A DNA stretch of 32,904 bases. It comes from Candidatus Zipacnadia bacterium (GTDB lineage Bacteria; Armatimonadota; Zipacnadia; Zipacnadales; UBA5352). This document shows positions 8,494-16,440 of this stretch, piece by piece (position 1 is the stretch's first letter; each line of letters opens with the position of its first letter). The stretch is taken from positions 1 to 32,904 of the forward strand of contig JALGVA010000046.1 of the NCBI GenBank assembly GCA_029820295.1, read 5' to 3'. Under the pieces are notes generated by a model that was given only the letters and a program-made list of their open reading frames with translations, did no database searches and was not told where the DNA came from. A program made the translations under genes and the position numbers.

Positions 8494-9237
8494 TTGCAGC
8501 TTGAGGGCCAGGTCGCGCTCATCACCGGAGCGGGTGGCGGCATCGGCGCCGCCATCGCTCACGCGCTCGCCTCGGCCGGGGCCGGCGTCGTCATCAACGA
8601 CGTCGTCGAGGCCGCGGCCCAGAAGGTGGCCGATGAGGTCGCCGCCGCGCATGGCGTCGAGACCATGATCAGCACCGCCAACATCACCGACGCCGAGCAG
8701 GTTCAGGCGATGGTGGACGAGGTCATGGAGCGCTTCGGGCGCCTCGACATCCTGGTCAACAACGCGGGCATCACCCGCGACGCGTTACTGGTGCGCATGG
8801 ACGAGCAGGCGTGGGACCTGGTGCTCGACGTGAACCTCAAGGGCGCCTTCCTGTGCACGAGGGCGGTGGCGCGGCCGATGATGAAGGCGCGCGCCGGACG
8901 CATCATCAACATGGCCTCGGTCTCGGGCGTGGGCGGCAACGCGGGTCAGGCGAACTACTCGGCCTCCAAAGGCGGGCTGATCGCCCTGACCAAGACCACC
9001 GCCCAGGAGCTTGCCGGCCGCGGCATCACCTGCAACGCGCTCGCGCCGGGCTTCATCGAGACCGCCATGACCCGGGAGCTTCCCGAGGAGGCGCGCGCGG
9101 CGTGGCTGGAGCGCATCCCGCTGCGGCGGCCGGGCACACCCGAGGACGTCGCGCAGGCCGTGCTGTTCCTGGCCGGGCCGGGGGCCACCTACATCACCGG
9201 CCAGGTGCTCAACATCGACGGCGGACTGATCATGTAG
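8494..9237 (+). CDS. fabG: 3-oxoacyl-ACP reductase
   Basis: 247-residue short-chain dehydrogenase/reductase that reduces 3-oxoacyl-ACP to 3-hydroxyacyl-ACP with NADPH. The cofactor motif TGAGGGIG (residues 11-18), NNAG (89-92), and the catalytic Ser142, Tyr155 and Lys159 (YSASKGG) are all present; it ends in the family-typical TGQVLNIDGGLIM. The start is TTG 8494, supported by GGGAGGG at 8481-8487, 6 nt upstream, and by the fit of MQLEGQVALITGA to the usual FabG start. Acyl carrier protein genes follow. Confidence 0.96.
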   Translation: MQLEGQVALITGAGGGIGAAIAHALASAGAGVVINDVVEAAAQKVADEVAAAHGVETMISTANITDAEQVQAMVDEVMERFGRLDILVNNAGITRDALLVRMDEQAWDLVLDVNLKGAFLCTRAVARPMMKARAGRIINMASVSGVGGNAGQANYSASKGGLIALTKTTAQELAGRGITCNALAPGFIETAMTRELPEEARAAWLERIPLRRPGTPEDVAQAVLFLAGPGATYITGQVLNIDGGLIM

Positions 9238-9260
9238 CCGCGCATGGAGCTGACACTCGC

Positions 9261-9506
9261 ATAAGCGTCGCCGAGCGCGTGAAGTCGATCGTCGTGGAAG
9301 AGCTGGACGTGACCGAGAGCCAGGTCACCGACTCAGCCCCCTTCGAGGGGGATGTGCAGGCCGATTCGCTGATGGTGGTCGAGTTGATCATGGCGCTCGA
9401 AGACGAGTTCGACGTGGAGATCCCGGAGCAGGAAGCGCAGGAGATCACCACTGTCGGCGACGCCGTGCGCTACATCGAGGCCAGGGCCGGCAACGCGGGC
9501 GTCTGA
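9261..9506 (+). CDS. acpP: Acyl carrier protein, first copy, with unusual start codon (ATA)
   Basis: Acyl carrier protein of about 81 residues. The phosphopantetheine serine lies in [22 protein letters not shown] and the C-terminus reads [15 protein letters not shown]. The expected start position, just before [10 protein letters not shown], is ATA (9261-9263). GGAG at 9246-9249 lies 11 nt upstream, the same distance as GGAG to ATG in the second copy, and counting from ATA puts the active serine at residue 36, as in the second copy. Alternatives are GTG 9279, which would lose six residues of helix 1; a -1 frameshift from the ATG at 9244, whose frame stops at TAA 9262-9264; or a one-base assembly error. 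The residue after the DSL serine motif is Met where most ACPs have Asp. It lies 23 nt after fabG. Confidence 0.85.
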   Translation: MSVAERVKSIVVEELDVTESQVTDSAPFEGDVQADSLMVVELIMALEDEFDVEIPEQEAQEITTVGDAVRYIEARAGNAGV

Positions 9507-9598
9507 CGCGGCCCGGCGTCGGCCCGGCGCACAGGCAGGATAGTCCGGGCGGCCTTCGCCCGATCGCAGTGAGACAACGAAACGGAGATGAGACACTC

Positions 9599-9832
9599 AT
9601 GGCGCTGTTCGAGCAGGTGAAGGAAGTCATCGTGCGCGAGCTTTCCGTCCCCGAGAGCTGGGTCACGGAGTCGGCGACCTTCGAGGGCGACCTCAAGGCC
9701 GATTCGCTTGACGTCGTTGAGCTGGTGATGGCGCTCGAGGACGAGTTCGACGTTGACATCCCTGAGGACGACGCACAGCAGATCCAGACGGTGGGCGACG
9801 CGGTGCGCTATCTCGAGGAGAAGTCCAAGTAA
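9599..9832 (+). CDS. acpP: Acyl carrier protein, second copy
   Basis: 77-residue acyl carrier protein, the carrier of growing fatty-acyl chains. Ser36 in [18 protein letters not shown] is the site of 4'-phosphopantetheine attachment, and the acidic helix and the ending [14 protein letters not shown] are typical. The start is ATG 9599 with GGAG at 9584-9587; in-frame codons from 9569 add a non-homologous Arg-rich stretch. It shares about half its residues with the first copy 92 nt upstream, so the pair looks like an old tandem duplication rather than a recent one. This copy has the standard DSLD motif and is the likelier general carrier. A perfect hairpin (9874-9902) separates it from fabF. 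Confidence 0.96.
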   Translation: MALFEQVKEVIVRELSVPESWVTESATFEGDLKADSLDVVELVMALEDEFDVDIPEDDAQQIQTVGDAVRYLEEKSK

Positions 9833-9842
9833 GCCGACCCGC
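9827..9842 (+). repeat. 16-nt exact repeat at the stop of acpP copy 2 (second copy at 29893-29908)
   Basis: AAGTAAGCCGACCCGC covers the stop region of the second acpP and occurs again at 29893-29908, across the end of the acidic HTH gene. Both copies precede an inverted repeat: 9874-9902, and a weaker one at 29908-29936 (CGGGCAC/GTGCCCG). With only two copies in a GC-rich window this may be chance. Confidence 0.3.
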
Positions 9843-9873
9843 ACAGAGAGTGGGGAGACTGCGGAATGGCCAT

Positions 9874-9902
9874 CACCCGCACACTTTCCCGGTGTGCGGG
9901 TG
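9874..9902 (+). other. Perfect 11-bp stem-loop between acpP and fabF
   Basis: CACCCGCACAC (9874-9884) pairs fully with GTGTGCGGGTG (9892-9902) around the 7-nt loop TTTCCCG. There is no T run after it and fabF starts 38 nt later, so full termination is less likely than partial attenuation, mRNA processing or 3'-end stabilisation of the acpP message. acpP often needs much more product than its operon partners, which would fit such an element; this is inference. Confidence 0.6.
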
Positions 9903-9940
9903 CAGGCCAGTATCCGTCGCGGTAGTGAGGGCCTGAGCTG

Positions 9941-11182
9941 ATGAGCAGACGCGTTGTTATCACCGGACTGGGCACCATCTCGGCTGTCGGTCGCGGCCTG
10001 GACACGCTGTGGGAGGCGTGTCTGGCGGGCCGCACCGGCATCGGTCACATCCAGCGCTTCGACCCGTCCGAGTACAAGACGCGCATCGGGGCGGAGGTCG
10101 ACGCGGACTTCGACCCGAGCGACCGCATCGACGAGAAGCTGATCAAGCGCGCCGATCCCTTTGCCAAGTACGGCCTGTGGGCCGCGGACGTCGCGCTCGA
10201 GCAGTCCGGGCTGGTCATCGACGACGGCAATCGCGCTGAGGTGGGCGTACTCATTGGCTCGGGCATCGGCGGCATGAGCACGTGGGAGGAGCAGTTCGAG
10301 CGGCTGCTCAGCCGCGGCCCCGGCCGCGTGTCGCCCTTCCTCGTGCCGATGATGATCATCGACATGGCGTCGGGGCTGATGTCGATCCACAGCGGGGCCA
10401 TGGGGCCCAACTCGGCGGTGGTCACCGCCTGCGCTTCCGGCTCGCACGCCATCGCCGCCAGCGTGGACCTGATCAAGGCGGGGCGCGCGCAGGCGGTCAT
10501 CACCGGCGGCGCCGAGGCGGGCATCAGTCAGAGCGCACTGGCCGGCTTCTGCTCCGCCGGGGCGCTGTCGGAGCGCAACGACGACCCGGCCACGGCCTGT
10601 CGCCCCTTCGACAGGACCCGCGACGGTTTCGTCATGGGCGACGGCGCCACCGGCGTAATCGTCGAGAGCCTGGACTACGCGCGTGAGCGCGGCGCGCCCA
10701 TCCTGGCGGAGATCATCGGCATCGGCATGAGCGGCGATGCCCATCACATCACCGAGCCCTGCCCGGACGGGGCCGGTGCCGCGCTGGCGATGGACGCCGC
10801 GTTCAAAGACGCCGGCCTGTCGCCCGCGGACATCGACTACGTGAACGCCCACGCCCCCGGGACCCTCGCGGGCGACGCCGGCGAGGCCTGCGCCCTCAAG
10901 CGGTCCTTCGGCGAGTACGCCGGCAGCGTCCCGATCTCATCGACCAAGCCGGTGCACGGACATATGCTCGGGGCCACCGGGCCGACCGAGCTGGGGCTGT
11001 GCATCAAGGCGATGCAGGAGGGCATTATCCCGCACACGCTCAACTGCACCGACCCGGAGCCCGAGGGGCTGGACATCGTCATGGGAGAGCCACGCGAGGC
11101 CGAGGTGCGGGTGGCCATGTCCAACTCCTTCGGCTTCGGCGGACACAACATCTCGCTCATCATCCGCCGCTTCGAGGAGTGA
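9941..11182 (+). CDS. fabF: 3-oxoacyl-ACP synthase II (KAS II)
   Basis: 413-residue condensing enzyme that extends acyl-ACP with malonyl-ACP. The catalytic residues are present: Cys164 in VTACASGSHAIA, His304 in VNAHAPGT and His341 in VHGHMLGATG, with the Lys of SSTKP and the C-terminal NSFGFGGHN. The loop after the first His is unusual: most KAS II proteins read NAHGTST, here it is NAHAPGT, so the first of two conserved Thr residues that contact the phosphopantetheine arm is replaced while the second is kept. ATG 9941 gives the standard start MSRRVVITGLG. It lies 108 nt after the second acpP, and rnc follows after 49 nt. Confidence 0.95.
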   Translation: MSRRVVITGLGTISAVGRGLDTLWEACLAGRTGIGHIQRFDPSEYKTRIGAEVDADFDPSDRIDEKLIKRADPFAKYGLWAADVALEQSGLVIDDGNRAEVGVLIGSGIGGMSTWEEQFERLLSRGPGRVSPFLVPMMIIDMASGLMSIHSGAMGPNSAVVTACASGSHAIAASVDLIKAGRAQAVITGGAEAGISQSALAGFCSAGALSERNDDPATACRPFDRTRDGFVMGDGATGVIVESLDYARERGAPILAEIIGIGMSGDAHHITEPCPDGAGAALAMDAAFKDAGLSPADIDYVNAHAPGTLAGDAGEACALKRSFGEYAGSVPISSTKPVHGHMLGATGPTELGLCIKAMQEGIIPHTLNCTDPEPEGLDIVMGEPREAEVRVAMSNSFGFGGHNISLIIRRFEE

Positions 11183-11231
11183 AGCCGCCCGCCGGTCGGC
11201 AGCGAGGAGCCGGTGCGGCCGGTGACATCAG

Positions 11232-11933
11232 GTGCCCGATCGTCTGCGCGAACTCATCCAGCGGCTCGATCTGCACGACCTGCCCGGCGATCTCGTGGAA
11301 CTCGCCTTCCGTCACACGTCGTACACGCGGGAGCTGTCCCTGCCTGAGGTCGCCAGCAACCAGCGGCTTGAGTACCTGGGTGACGCGGTGATCGACCTGG
11401 TCTTCGCGGATCACCTCTACATAACCTATCCGGAGCTGACCGAGGGCGACCTGACGCGTTTGAAGGCCGCCCTCGTGCGCAAGTCGGCGCTGGCCTCGGT
11501 GGCGCGCAAGCTGAGCCTCGGGGACTTCCTGCTGCTGGGCTACGGTGAGGAGAACAGCGGCGGCCGCAACAAGGCTTCGCTCCTTGCCGACCTCGTCGAG
11601 GCGCTGCTCGGCGCCATCTTCATCGTGCGCGGCTACCAGGGGGCCTACGACTTCGTGCTCGAGCACTTCGACGACCTGCTCGAGGACGTGGTCAACCGCG
11701 ACAGCCTCAGCGACGACAAGTCGGCGCTGCAGGAGCTGCTTCAGGCCCGGGGCGAGGCGCCGCCGAACTACGTGGTCGTGTCCACGGCCGGACCCCCGCA
11801 TGACCGCTGGTTCACCATCGAGGCAGTGCTGCGCGGGCAGGTCATCGGTCGTGGGGAGGGGCGCTCCAAGCGGGCCGCGGAGCAGGCGGCGGCGGCCGAT
11901 GCCCTCGATGCGGTGGATGAGTGGCTGACATGA
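11232..11933 (+). CDS. rnc: Ribonuclease III
   Basis: 233-residue double-strand-specific endoribonuclease for rRNA and mRNA processing. The signature NQRLEYLGDAVIDLVFADH (about residues 44-62) carries the metal-binding Glu and Asp; ADLVEALLGAIF holds the second catalytic Glu. A C-terminal double-strand RNA-binding domain (from about residue 160; KSALQELLQ, GRGEGRSKRAAEQAAA) completes the normal length. The start is GTG 11232 (MPDRLRELIQRL). Its place after fabF/acpP is widely conserved. Its TGA (11931-11933) overlaps the ATG of the next gene as ATGA. Confidence 0.96.
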   Translation: MPDRLRELIQRLDLHDLPGDLVELAFRHTSYTRELSLPEVASNQRLEYLGDAVIDLVFADHLYITYPELTEGDLTRLKAALVRKSALASVARKLSLGDFLLLGYGEENSGGRNKASLLADLVEALLGAIFIVRGYQGAYDFVLEHFDDLLEDVVNRDSLSDDKSALQELLQARGEAPPNYVVVSTAGPPHDRWFTIEAVLRGQVIGRGEGRSKRAAEQAAAADALDAVDEWLT

Positions 11934-14350
11934 TCCGCCCGCACGCGGCGCCGGCCGTCGCCACGATCCTCTGCCTGGCCGCCCTCGCCGCCTCCGCGTT
12001 CGCCGCCGATCGCCCCGGCCCGTTCGTCTACGTCTACGGCCTGCAGGGCCCGGGCGCGGCCGCGACCGCTCGTGCCATCGGCTGCAACGCCCTCTACTAC
12101 GACCTCCCCGATGACGCTCCCCTGCGCCTCGATGAGGTGCGCGCGCTGATCGCCGAAGCCGCCGGCCAGGGCCTGCAGGTCATCGTGGGGCTGCGCACCA
12201 AGCTGGGCGGCGAGTTCCGCGTGTCGGCCCGCGACCCGGAGTACGTGGCGGCGGCCAGCGAGTGGATCGAGGCGGTCGTGGGCGGACTCCGGGGCACGCC
12301 GGGCATTGCCGGCTGGGCGACCGATCACTACCTCGAGCGCAACGTGCGGACGGGCGAGGACGACTTCCGCGCCTTCCTGCTCGAGCGCTACGGCTCCATG
12401 GCGGCGCTCAACGCCGCCTGGGGCACGGACTACGGGCGCATCGACGCGGTGACTCGGGCGCGGGCGCGCGAACTCGACGATGACCAGGTCTACGGCATCG
12501 GGCGCCCGAGCGTCGATGTCGCGGAGTGTGAGCGCGCCACCTTCCACGACGTGATGGCGCTGTGGGCCGACTGTGTGCGCCGCGCCGATCCCGACACGCC
12601 GCTGCTCACCGGGCGCATCTCGCTCTACCGCAGCCTCACCGCCATCCCGGGCACCTACGACGTCGTGCAGGTGCACATGCCGCCGGACATCCTCGAGCCC
12701 GACCTGCTCACGCACAACGTGCACGCGGTGTCGATGGCGCGCCGCGGCGGGCGCTTCGAGGTCATCCCGTGGCTGCGCGTGCCGCTGCCGCCCAGCGAAG
12801 CATACAGCGGCCTCGCGCTCACCCGCTGGGTGCTGGAGGCCGGGCTGCGAGGGGCGGTGGGGGTGTGCCTCGAGGACTACCAGCGCATGTCCGAGCAGGC
12901 GCCGGTGTTCAACAACACGGTCTACCAGCTCTCCGCCGCGCTCGCTCAGGCGCCCTTCGGCGGTGACCCGCCCGCGCCGCCCGCCGCGGTCATCTACGAG
13001 CCCTACGCCGGCGGGCATCAGTTCGCCGGTACGCCCGCCTACGGATACATGACCGACTACCCGGTCAACGATCTGGCCGCCCTGGCCTTCGGCTACCGGC
13101 TGGGCACGGTGCTCGGCGGGCTGGACTACCTGTGCCCCGAAGACCTGGTCGATGCCGACCTCGATCGCTACGGTGCGATCCTCGCGCCCGCATGCCTGAG
13201 CCTGCCGCCCGCGGTAGTGGCCGCGCTCGGCGACTGGGTCGAGCGGGGCGGTGCGCTCTTCGGGGATCTGGGCGCGGGGATGGTCGAGGGCGGCTCGTGG
13301 GAGCCGGCCGCCGGCCCGCTCGCCGGGCTCTTCGGCATCTCCGCGTCACTCGACCCCAGCGATCGCTTCGGCTCGTTCACCGTCGGCGAGGCGCATCCCG
13401 CGCTGCCATCGGTGAGCATCGGCATGGAGGCCGCGGGCACCTTCGTCCCCAGGCAGCCGCAGGGCCTGTCGATGGGGCACGTGAGGCGGTACACCTTCCA
13501 GGGCACCGCGACCGAGATGAAGGGCTACGCCTTCTACGGCCCGAGCTGGTACGTGCACCCGCGCACCGGCGTCATCCCGCTGGCCACCGAGGCCGTGCGC
13601 TTCGACGACCAGCAGCGCCCCTACTTCCTCGGCCTGACTGTGGCGCGGGTCGGGCACGGGCTGGCGGTGTTCGCGCCCTTCCCGTGCTGGAGCTACTGGC
13701 CGCCGGAGGACGAATTGCACGCGGCGGTCCACGGTGACCTGATCGCCCGACGGGCGCGCTACCGGTTGGTGGGGCCCGCGCTCATCGACGCCGGCATGGG
13801 CCTCGCGGGCACCGACGACGCGGTGCGCCTGCTCAGCCGCGGCGCCGCGACCGGGGCCGAGGTGCTGGCCGCGGCCGCCGACCACCGCGTCTACCTGGGC
13901 GCGACCTGTACCTTCTCGGCCACCTCACGCTCCGCCGATGGCCAGCGCAGCGGCACGGCGCTGCTGGCCGTCGAGGTCACGCCCGGCGGCATGGCGCACT
14001 GTGAGGCCATCCCGGTGCGCGTGCGCCCTGAGACCGGGCAGGCACACGCGCGCGCGGCGGTCTACGCGCCGGGACTGGTCATGCTGGACGTGGGCGGCAC
14101 CGGCGCGCAGTGGGGGCGCGCCCGCCGGGACGGGCCCATCGGCTTCCACGGCGGCGTGCCCACGCGCGTGCGCTTCGGCATCGACGACGGCGCCTACCCG
14201 ATCGAGCCGGGCTCGCAACACACGGTGACCCTGGAGGAGGGTCGGGAGCAGCCGCAGAGGCTGACCGTCACCGCCGATCACCGCGGCCGCCTCGACTTCT
14301 GGCTCACCGTGACCGGCGGGCGCCTGAGCGTCGCCCCCGCCGCGGGATGA
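11930..14350 (+). CDS. Secreted GH42-like glycoside hydrolase-fold protein
   Basis: 806-residue exported protein. Residues 1-26 are a signal peptide (hydrophobic core ATILCLAALAASAFAA, likely cut near 25/26). A TIM-barrel part follows, resembling glycosyl hydrolase family 42: GIAGWATDH, then FLLERYGSMAALNAAWGTDY, which matches the family text for a chain of the beta-galactosidase type. A glutamine-amidotransferase-like middle domain (about residues 340-480; AILAPACLSLPPAVVAALGDWVERGGALF) also fits GH42. The acid/base motif that usually reads DNEYG is here TDHYLE, so the expected Asn-Glu pair is not seen and activity is uncertain. ATG 11930 overlaps the rnc stop by ATGA; the in-frame GTG 11921 is less likely because it adds charge to the signal peptide. 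The last 170 residues look like beta-sandwich. The substrate is unknown. Confidence 0.7.
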   Translation: MIRPHAAPAVATILCLAALAASAFAADRPGPFVYVYGLQGPGAAATARAIGCNALYYDLPDDAPLRLDEVRALIAEAAGQGLQVIVGLRTKLGGEFRVSARDPEYVAAASEWIEAVVGGLRGTPGIAGWATDHYLERNVRTGEDDFRAFLLERYGSMAALNAAWGTDYGRIDAVTRARARELDDDQVYGIGRPSVDVAECERATFHDVMALWADCVRRADPDTPLLTGRISLYRSLTAIPGTYDVVQVHMPPDILEPDLLTHNVHAVSMARRGGRFEVIPWLRVPLPPSEAYSGLALTRWVLEAGLRGAVGVCLEDYQRMSEQAPVFNNTVYQLSAALAQAPFGGDPPAPPAAVIYEPYAGGHQFAGTPAYGYMTDYPVNDLAALAFGYRLGTVLGGLDYLCPEDLVDADLDRYGAILAPACLSLPPAVVAALGDWVERGGALFGDLGAGMVEGGSWEPAAGPLAGLFGISASLDPSDRFGSFTVGEAHPALPSVSIGMEAAGTFVPRQPQGLSMGHVRRYTFQGTATEMKGYAFYGPSWYVHPRTGVIPLATEAVRFDDQQRPYFLGLTVARVGHGLAVFAPFPCWSYWPPEDELHAAVHGDLIARRARYRLVGPALIDAGMGLAGTDDAVRLLSRGAATGAEVLAAAADHRVYLGATCTFSATSRSADGQRSGTALLAVEVTPGGMAHCEAIPVRVRPETGQAHARAAVYAPGLVMLDVGGTGAQWGRARRDGPIGFHGGVPTRVRFGIDDGAYPIEPGSQHTVTLEEGREQPQRLTVTADHRGRLDFWLTVTGGRLSVAPAAG

Positions 14351-14442
14351 CCGGGAGCAGGACTGCGGCGGGCGCGCGGCGAAGTGCTTCCTCGGTCTGA
14401 TCATCGCTCCTGTTCCTGTGCTCCGGATTCGAGGTGTGCAGC

Positions 14443-15468
14443 ATGATTCACAGAGCCTGCAAGCTGCTCGTGGTGTCAACCATCGCCGTCATCCTCGCCG
14501 GGTGCGCGGGCGGCGGTCTGCTTGCGCTGCTGGGGTTGATCGCGGTCGGCAACGTGGTGACCGAGGTCACCGACCTCATCGGCGGCAACGATCCCGACGA
14601 ACTCGACGTCTACCTGGACGGCCAGCTCCTGCCGCAGCACCCGGATAGCAGCGGCGACCTGCGCCTGCAGGGCCTGCCCGAGGGCCGGCACCTGCTGCAG
14701 GTCATCGCCCCCAACCGGCACGACGGCGCCGTCGCGCTGGTCACCGTCGATCCGGACGCCAGCCTGCAGCTCGGCGACCTCGACTCCGAGGAGGGCGGGC
14801 GCATCCGCGGGCGCGTGACGGTGCAGGACGCCGGCGGGCCCGCGCGCGCAGCGGTACGCGTGCCGGTGTACGCCATCCCGGGCGGCGCGGCCCTGGTGGC
14901 GACCGGCGCCTCGCGCGTCGACGTGCCGCCCGACGGGACGCACTTCGTCGCCTTCACCGACGGCAACGGCAACTTCAGCCTCGACGCAGTTGCTCCCGGC
15001 GATTACCTGGTGACCGCGGCGGTGGCGGGCTATGACGCCGATGCGCGGCTGGTCGAGGGGCTCAGCGCCGGGCAGGTCGTTCGCGACCAGGACCTGACGC
15101 TGGCCGCCGACGGCATCGCCACCGGGTCGGCCCGCGGCGTCGTCGCGGGCGAGGTAGGCGGCGGCACGCAGTCGCTGCCGGGAGCGGCGCTGCGCGCCGA
15201 CCTGCCCGCAGCCTTCGAGCCTGCTGTGCCGCAGGACGTCATCGACCGCATCGCCGCTGAGTCGGGCTCAGCACTGCGCGCGTCGCCCTGGTTCCGCTGG
15301 CAGGTCCTGTCCACGCTCACGGACGCCGGTGGCTCGTGGTCGCTCAGGCTGCCTGTCGGCACCTCGCGCATCAGTTGCTTCGCCTACGCCTACCGTCCCG
15401 GCTTCCTGGATGTGCCCGTTGCGGCCGGCGCCACCAGCCAGACCGACTTCACGCTGCAGCACCGCTGA
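14443..15468 (+). CDS. Lipoprotein with carboxypeptidase-regulatory-like repeats
   Basis: 341-residue predicted lipoprotein. The signal ends in lipobox ILAG-C with Cys21, so signal peptidase II cleavage and lipid anchoring are expected. After a short Gly/Leu-rich stretch come beta-sandwich segments of the carboxypeptidase regulatory-like/PEGA kind: LDVYLDGQLLPQ...LPEGRHLLQVIAP, then RIRGRVTVQDAGG...DGNGNFSLDAVAPGDYLVTAAVAGYDA, then TDAGGSWSLRLPVGTSRISCFAY. Such domains usually serve as structural or adhesive modules. The start is ATG 14443 with GAGGTG at 14431-14436; the GTG inside that Shine-Dalgarno (14434) is in frame but less likely. It lies 92 nt after the GH42-like gene and 34 nt before a membrane protein. 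No enzymatic role is apparent. Confidence 0.75.
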   Translation: MIHRACKLLVVSTIAVILAGCAGGGLLALLGLIAVGNVVTEVTDLIGGNDPDELDVYLDGQLLPQHPDSSGDLRLQGLPEGRHLLQVIAPNRHDGAVALVTVDPDASLQLGDLDSEEGGRIRGRVTVQDAGGPARAAVRVPVYAIPGGAALVATGASRVDVPPDGTHFVAFTDGNGNFSLDAVAPGDYLVTAAVAGYDADARLVEGLSAGQVVRDQDLTLAADGIATGSARGVVAGEVGGGTQSLPGAALRADLPAAFEPAVPQDVIDRIAAESGSALRASPWFRWQVLSTLTDAGGSWSLRLPVGTSRISCFAYAYRPGFLDVPVAAGATSQTDFTLQHR

Positions 15469-15502
15469 ACCGCAAGGCGACAGTCGCCAGCGAAAGACCG
15501 AC

Positions 15503-16429
15503 ATGGAAGACAGCCGACGCATCTTCGGCGCCCACGTCAGGCGCCGGTACAATATCCTGCTGGCAGTAAGCACCTACGGCGTCGCGGCGCTACCCTTCGG
15601 CGTTGGCCTGCTGCTGCTGCACCTGCTCTGGCCGGAGGGCAATGGGCCGGGGCCGATCATCGTGGCCACCGCGGCGCTGGTGCTCGCGCCGCTGGGCACC
15701 TGGCTGGTGCATAACCGGCTGGCGCTGGCGGGCAATCACGTCCTGCGGCGCCGGCTGCTGCAGCGCATCGCGGCCGAGGGGCACACCTTCCCTGACGGTC
15801 TGCGGCCCGCGTTCGTCGGCTTCTCCCCCGGCGGCGAGCCGCTGGTCTGGGATGGCGACACCGACCGCGACATCGGCTTTCTCCTCGCCTGGGGCGACTC
15901 GCTGGTGTACTTCGGCGATGAGTTCTCGTGGCATCTGCCGCGCAACCGCATCGACCTGATCGAGCCGGTGCAGCCCGTGGCCGGCCTCAGCCGCATCCTC
16001 ATCCGCTGGCACGCGCCGCGGGAGAGCAATCGCGCCTTCACGCTGGTCTCGCGCGAGGCCGCCGACCTGCGCGGCGCCCGTCAGGCCACGCGCGAGCTGC
16101 TCAACCAGCTCTACGCCTGGGTGGCGCGCGGCCCGGAGGCGGAGACCGAGCCGCCGCGGCTGGGTATGCCGCCAGTGGACACCACCGGTGGGGTCGCCAT
16201 GGATGCCGCGCCCGGGGGCTCGTGCGTGGCGCTGTCGGCGGTGATCGCCGCCACGGTCGTGGCCGCGTGGCACGTGGGCGCCCCGCTGGTCGCCGCGCAG
16301 AAGTACTCCCACGCCGTGCTCGCCTCGGGCGGCGTGTTCGTGCTCGGATTCGCCGTGCTCAACTCCGTCTTCCGGCTGCTGCAGTGGGCCGAGGAGCGCG
16401 ATCACGCCGACCAGGCCGCCGCATCGTAG
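15503..16429 (+). CDS. Membrane protein of unknown function
   Basis: 308-residue protein with four predicted membrane segments in two pairs: about residues 18-41 (LLAVSTYGVAALPFGVGLLLLHLL), 50-66 (IIVATAALVLAPLGTWL), 235-255 (CVALSAVIAATVVAAW) and 270-290 (AVLASGGVFVLGFAVLNSVF). Between the pairs lies a soluble domain of about 165 residues with FVGFSPGGEPLVWDGDTDRDIGFL and a PH-like run of strands (DSLVYFGDEFSWHLPRNRI). I do not recognise the family. ATG 15503 is chosen since the longer in-frame stretch from 15329 lies inside the preceding gene. It ends 11 nt before alr and its stop overlaps the alr Shine-Dalgarno (AGGAGG, 16428-16433). Confidence 0.7.
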   Translation: MEDSRRIFGAHVRRRYNILLAVSTYGVAALPFGVGLLLLHLLWPEGNGPGPIIVATAALVLAPLGTWLVHNRLALAGNHVLRRRLLQRIAAEGHTFPDGLRPAFVGFSPGGEPLVWDGDTDRDIGFLLAWGDSLVYFGDEFSWHLPRNRIDLIEPVQPVAGLSRILIRWHAPRESNRAFTLVSREAADLRGARQATRELLNQLYAWVARGPEAETEPPRLGMPPVDTTGGVAMDAAPGGSCVALSAVIAATVVAAWHVGAPLVAAQKYSHAVLASGGVFVLGFAVLNSVFRLLQWAEERDHADQAAAS

Positions 16430-16440
16430 GAGGACACCCC

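Noticed and set aside
9244-9264. Six-codon frame before the first acpP as a gene
   Set aside because: Too short and without a good ribosome site; noted only as part of the start-codon question.
15928-16440. Long N-terminal extension of alr
   Set aside because: Frame-shifted shadow of the membrane-protein gene; AGGAGG before GTG 16441 and the family N-terminus fix the start.
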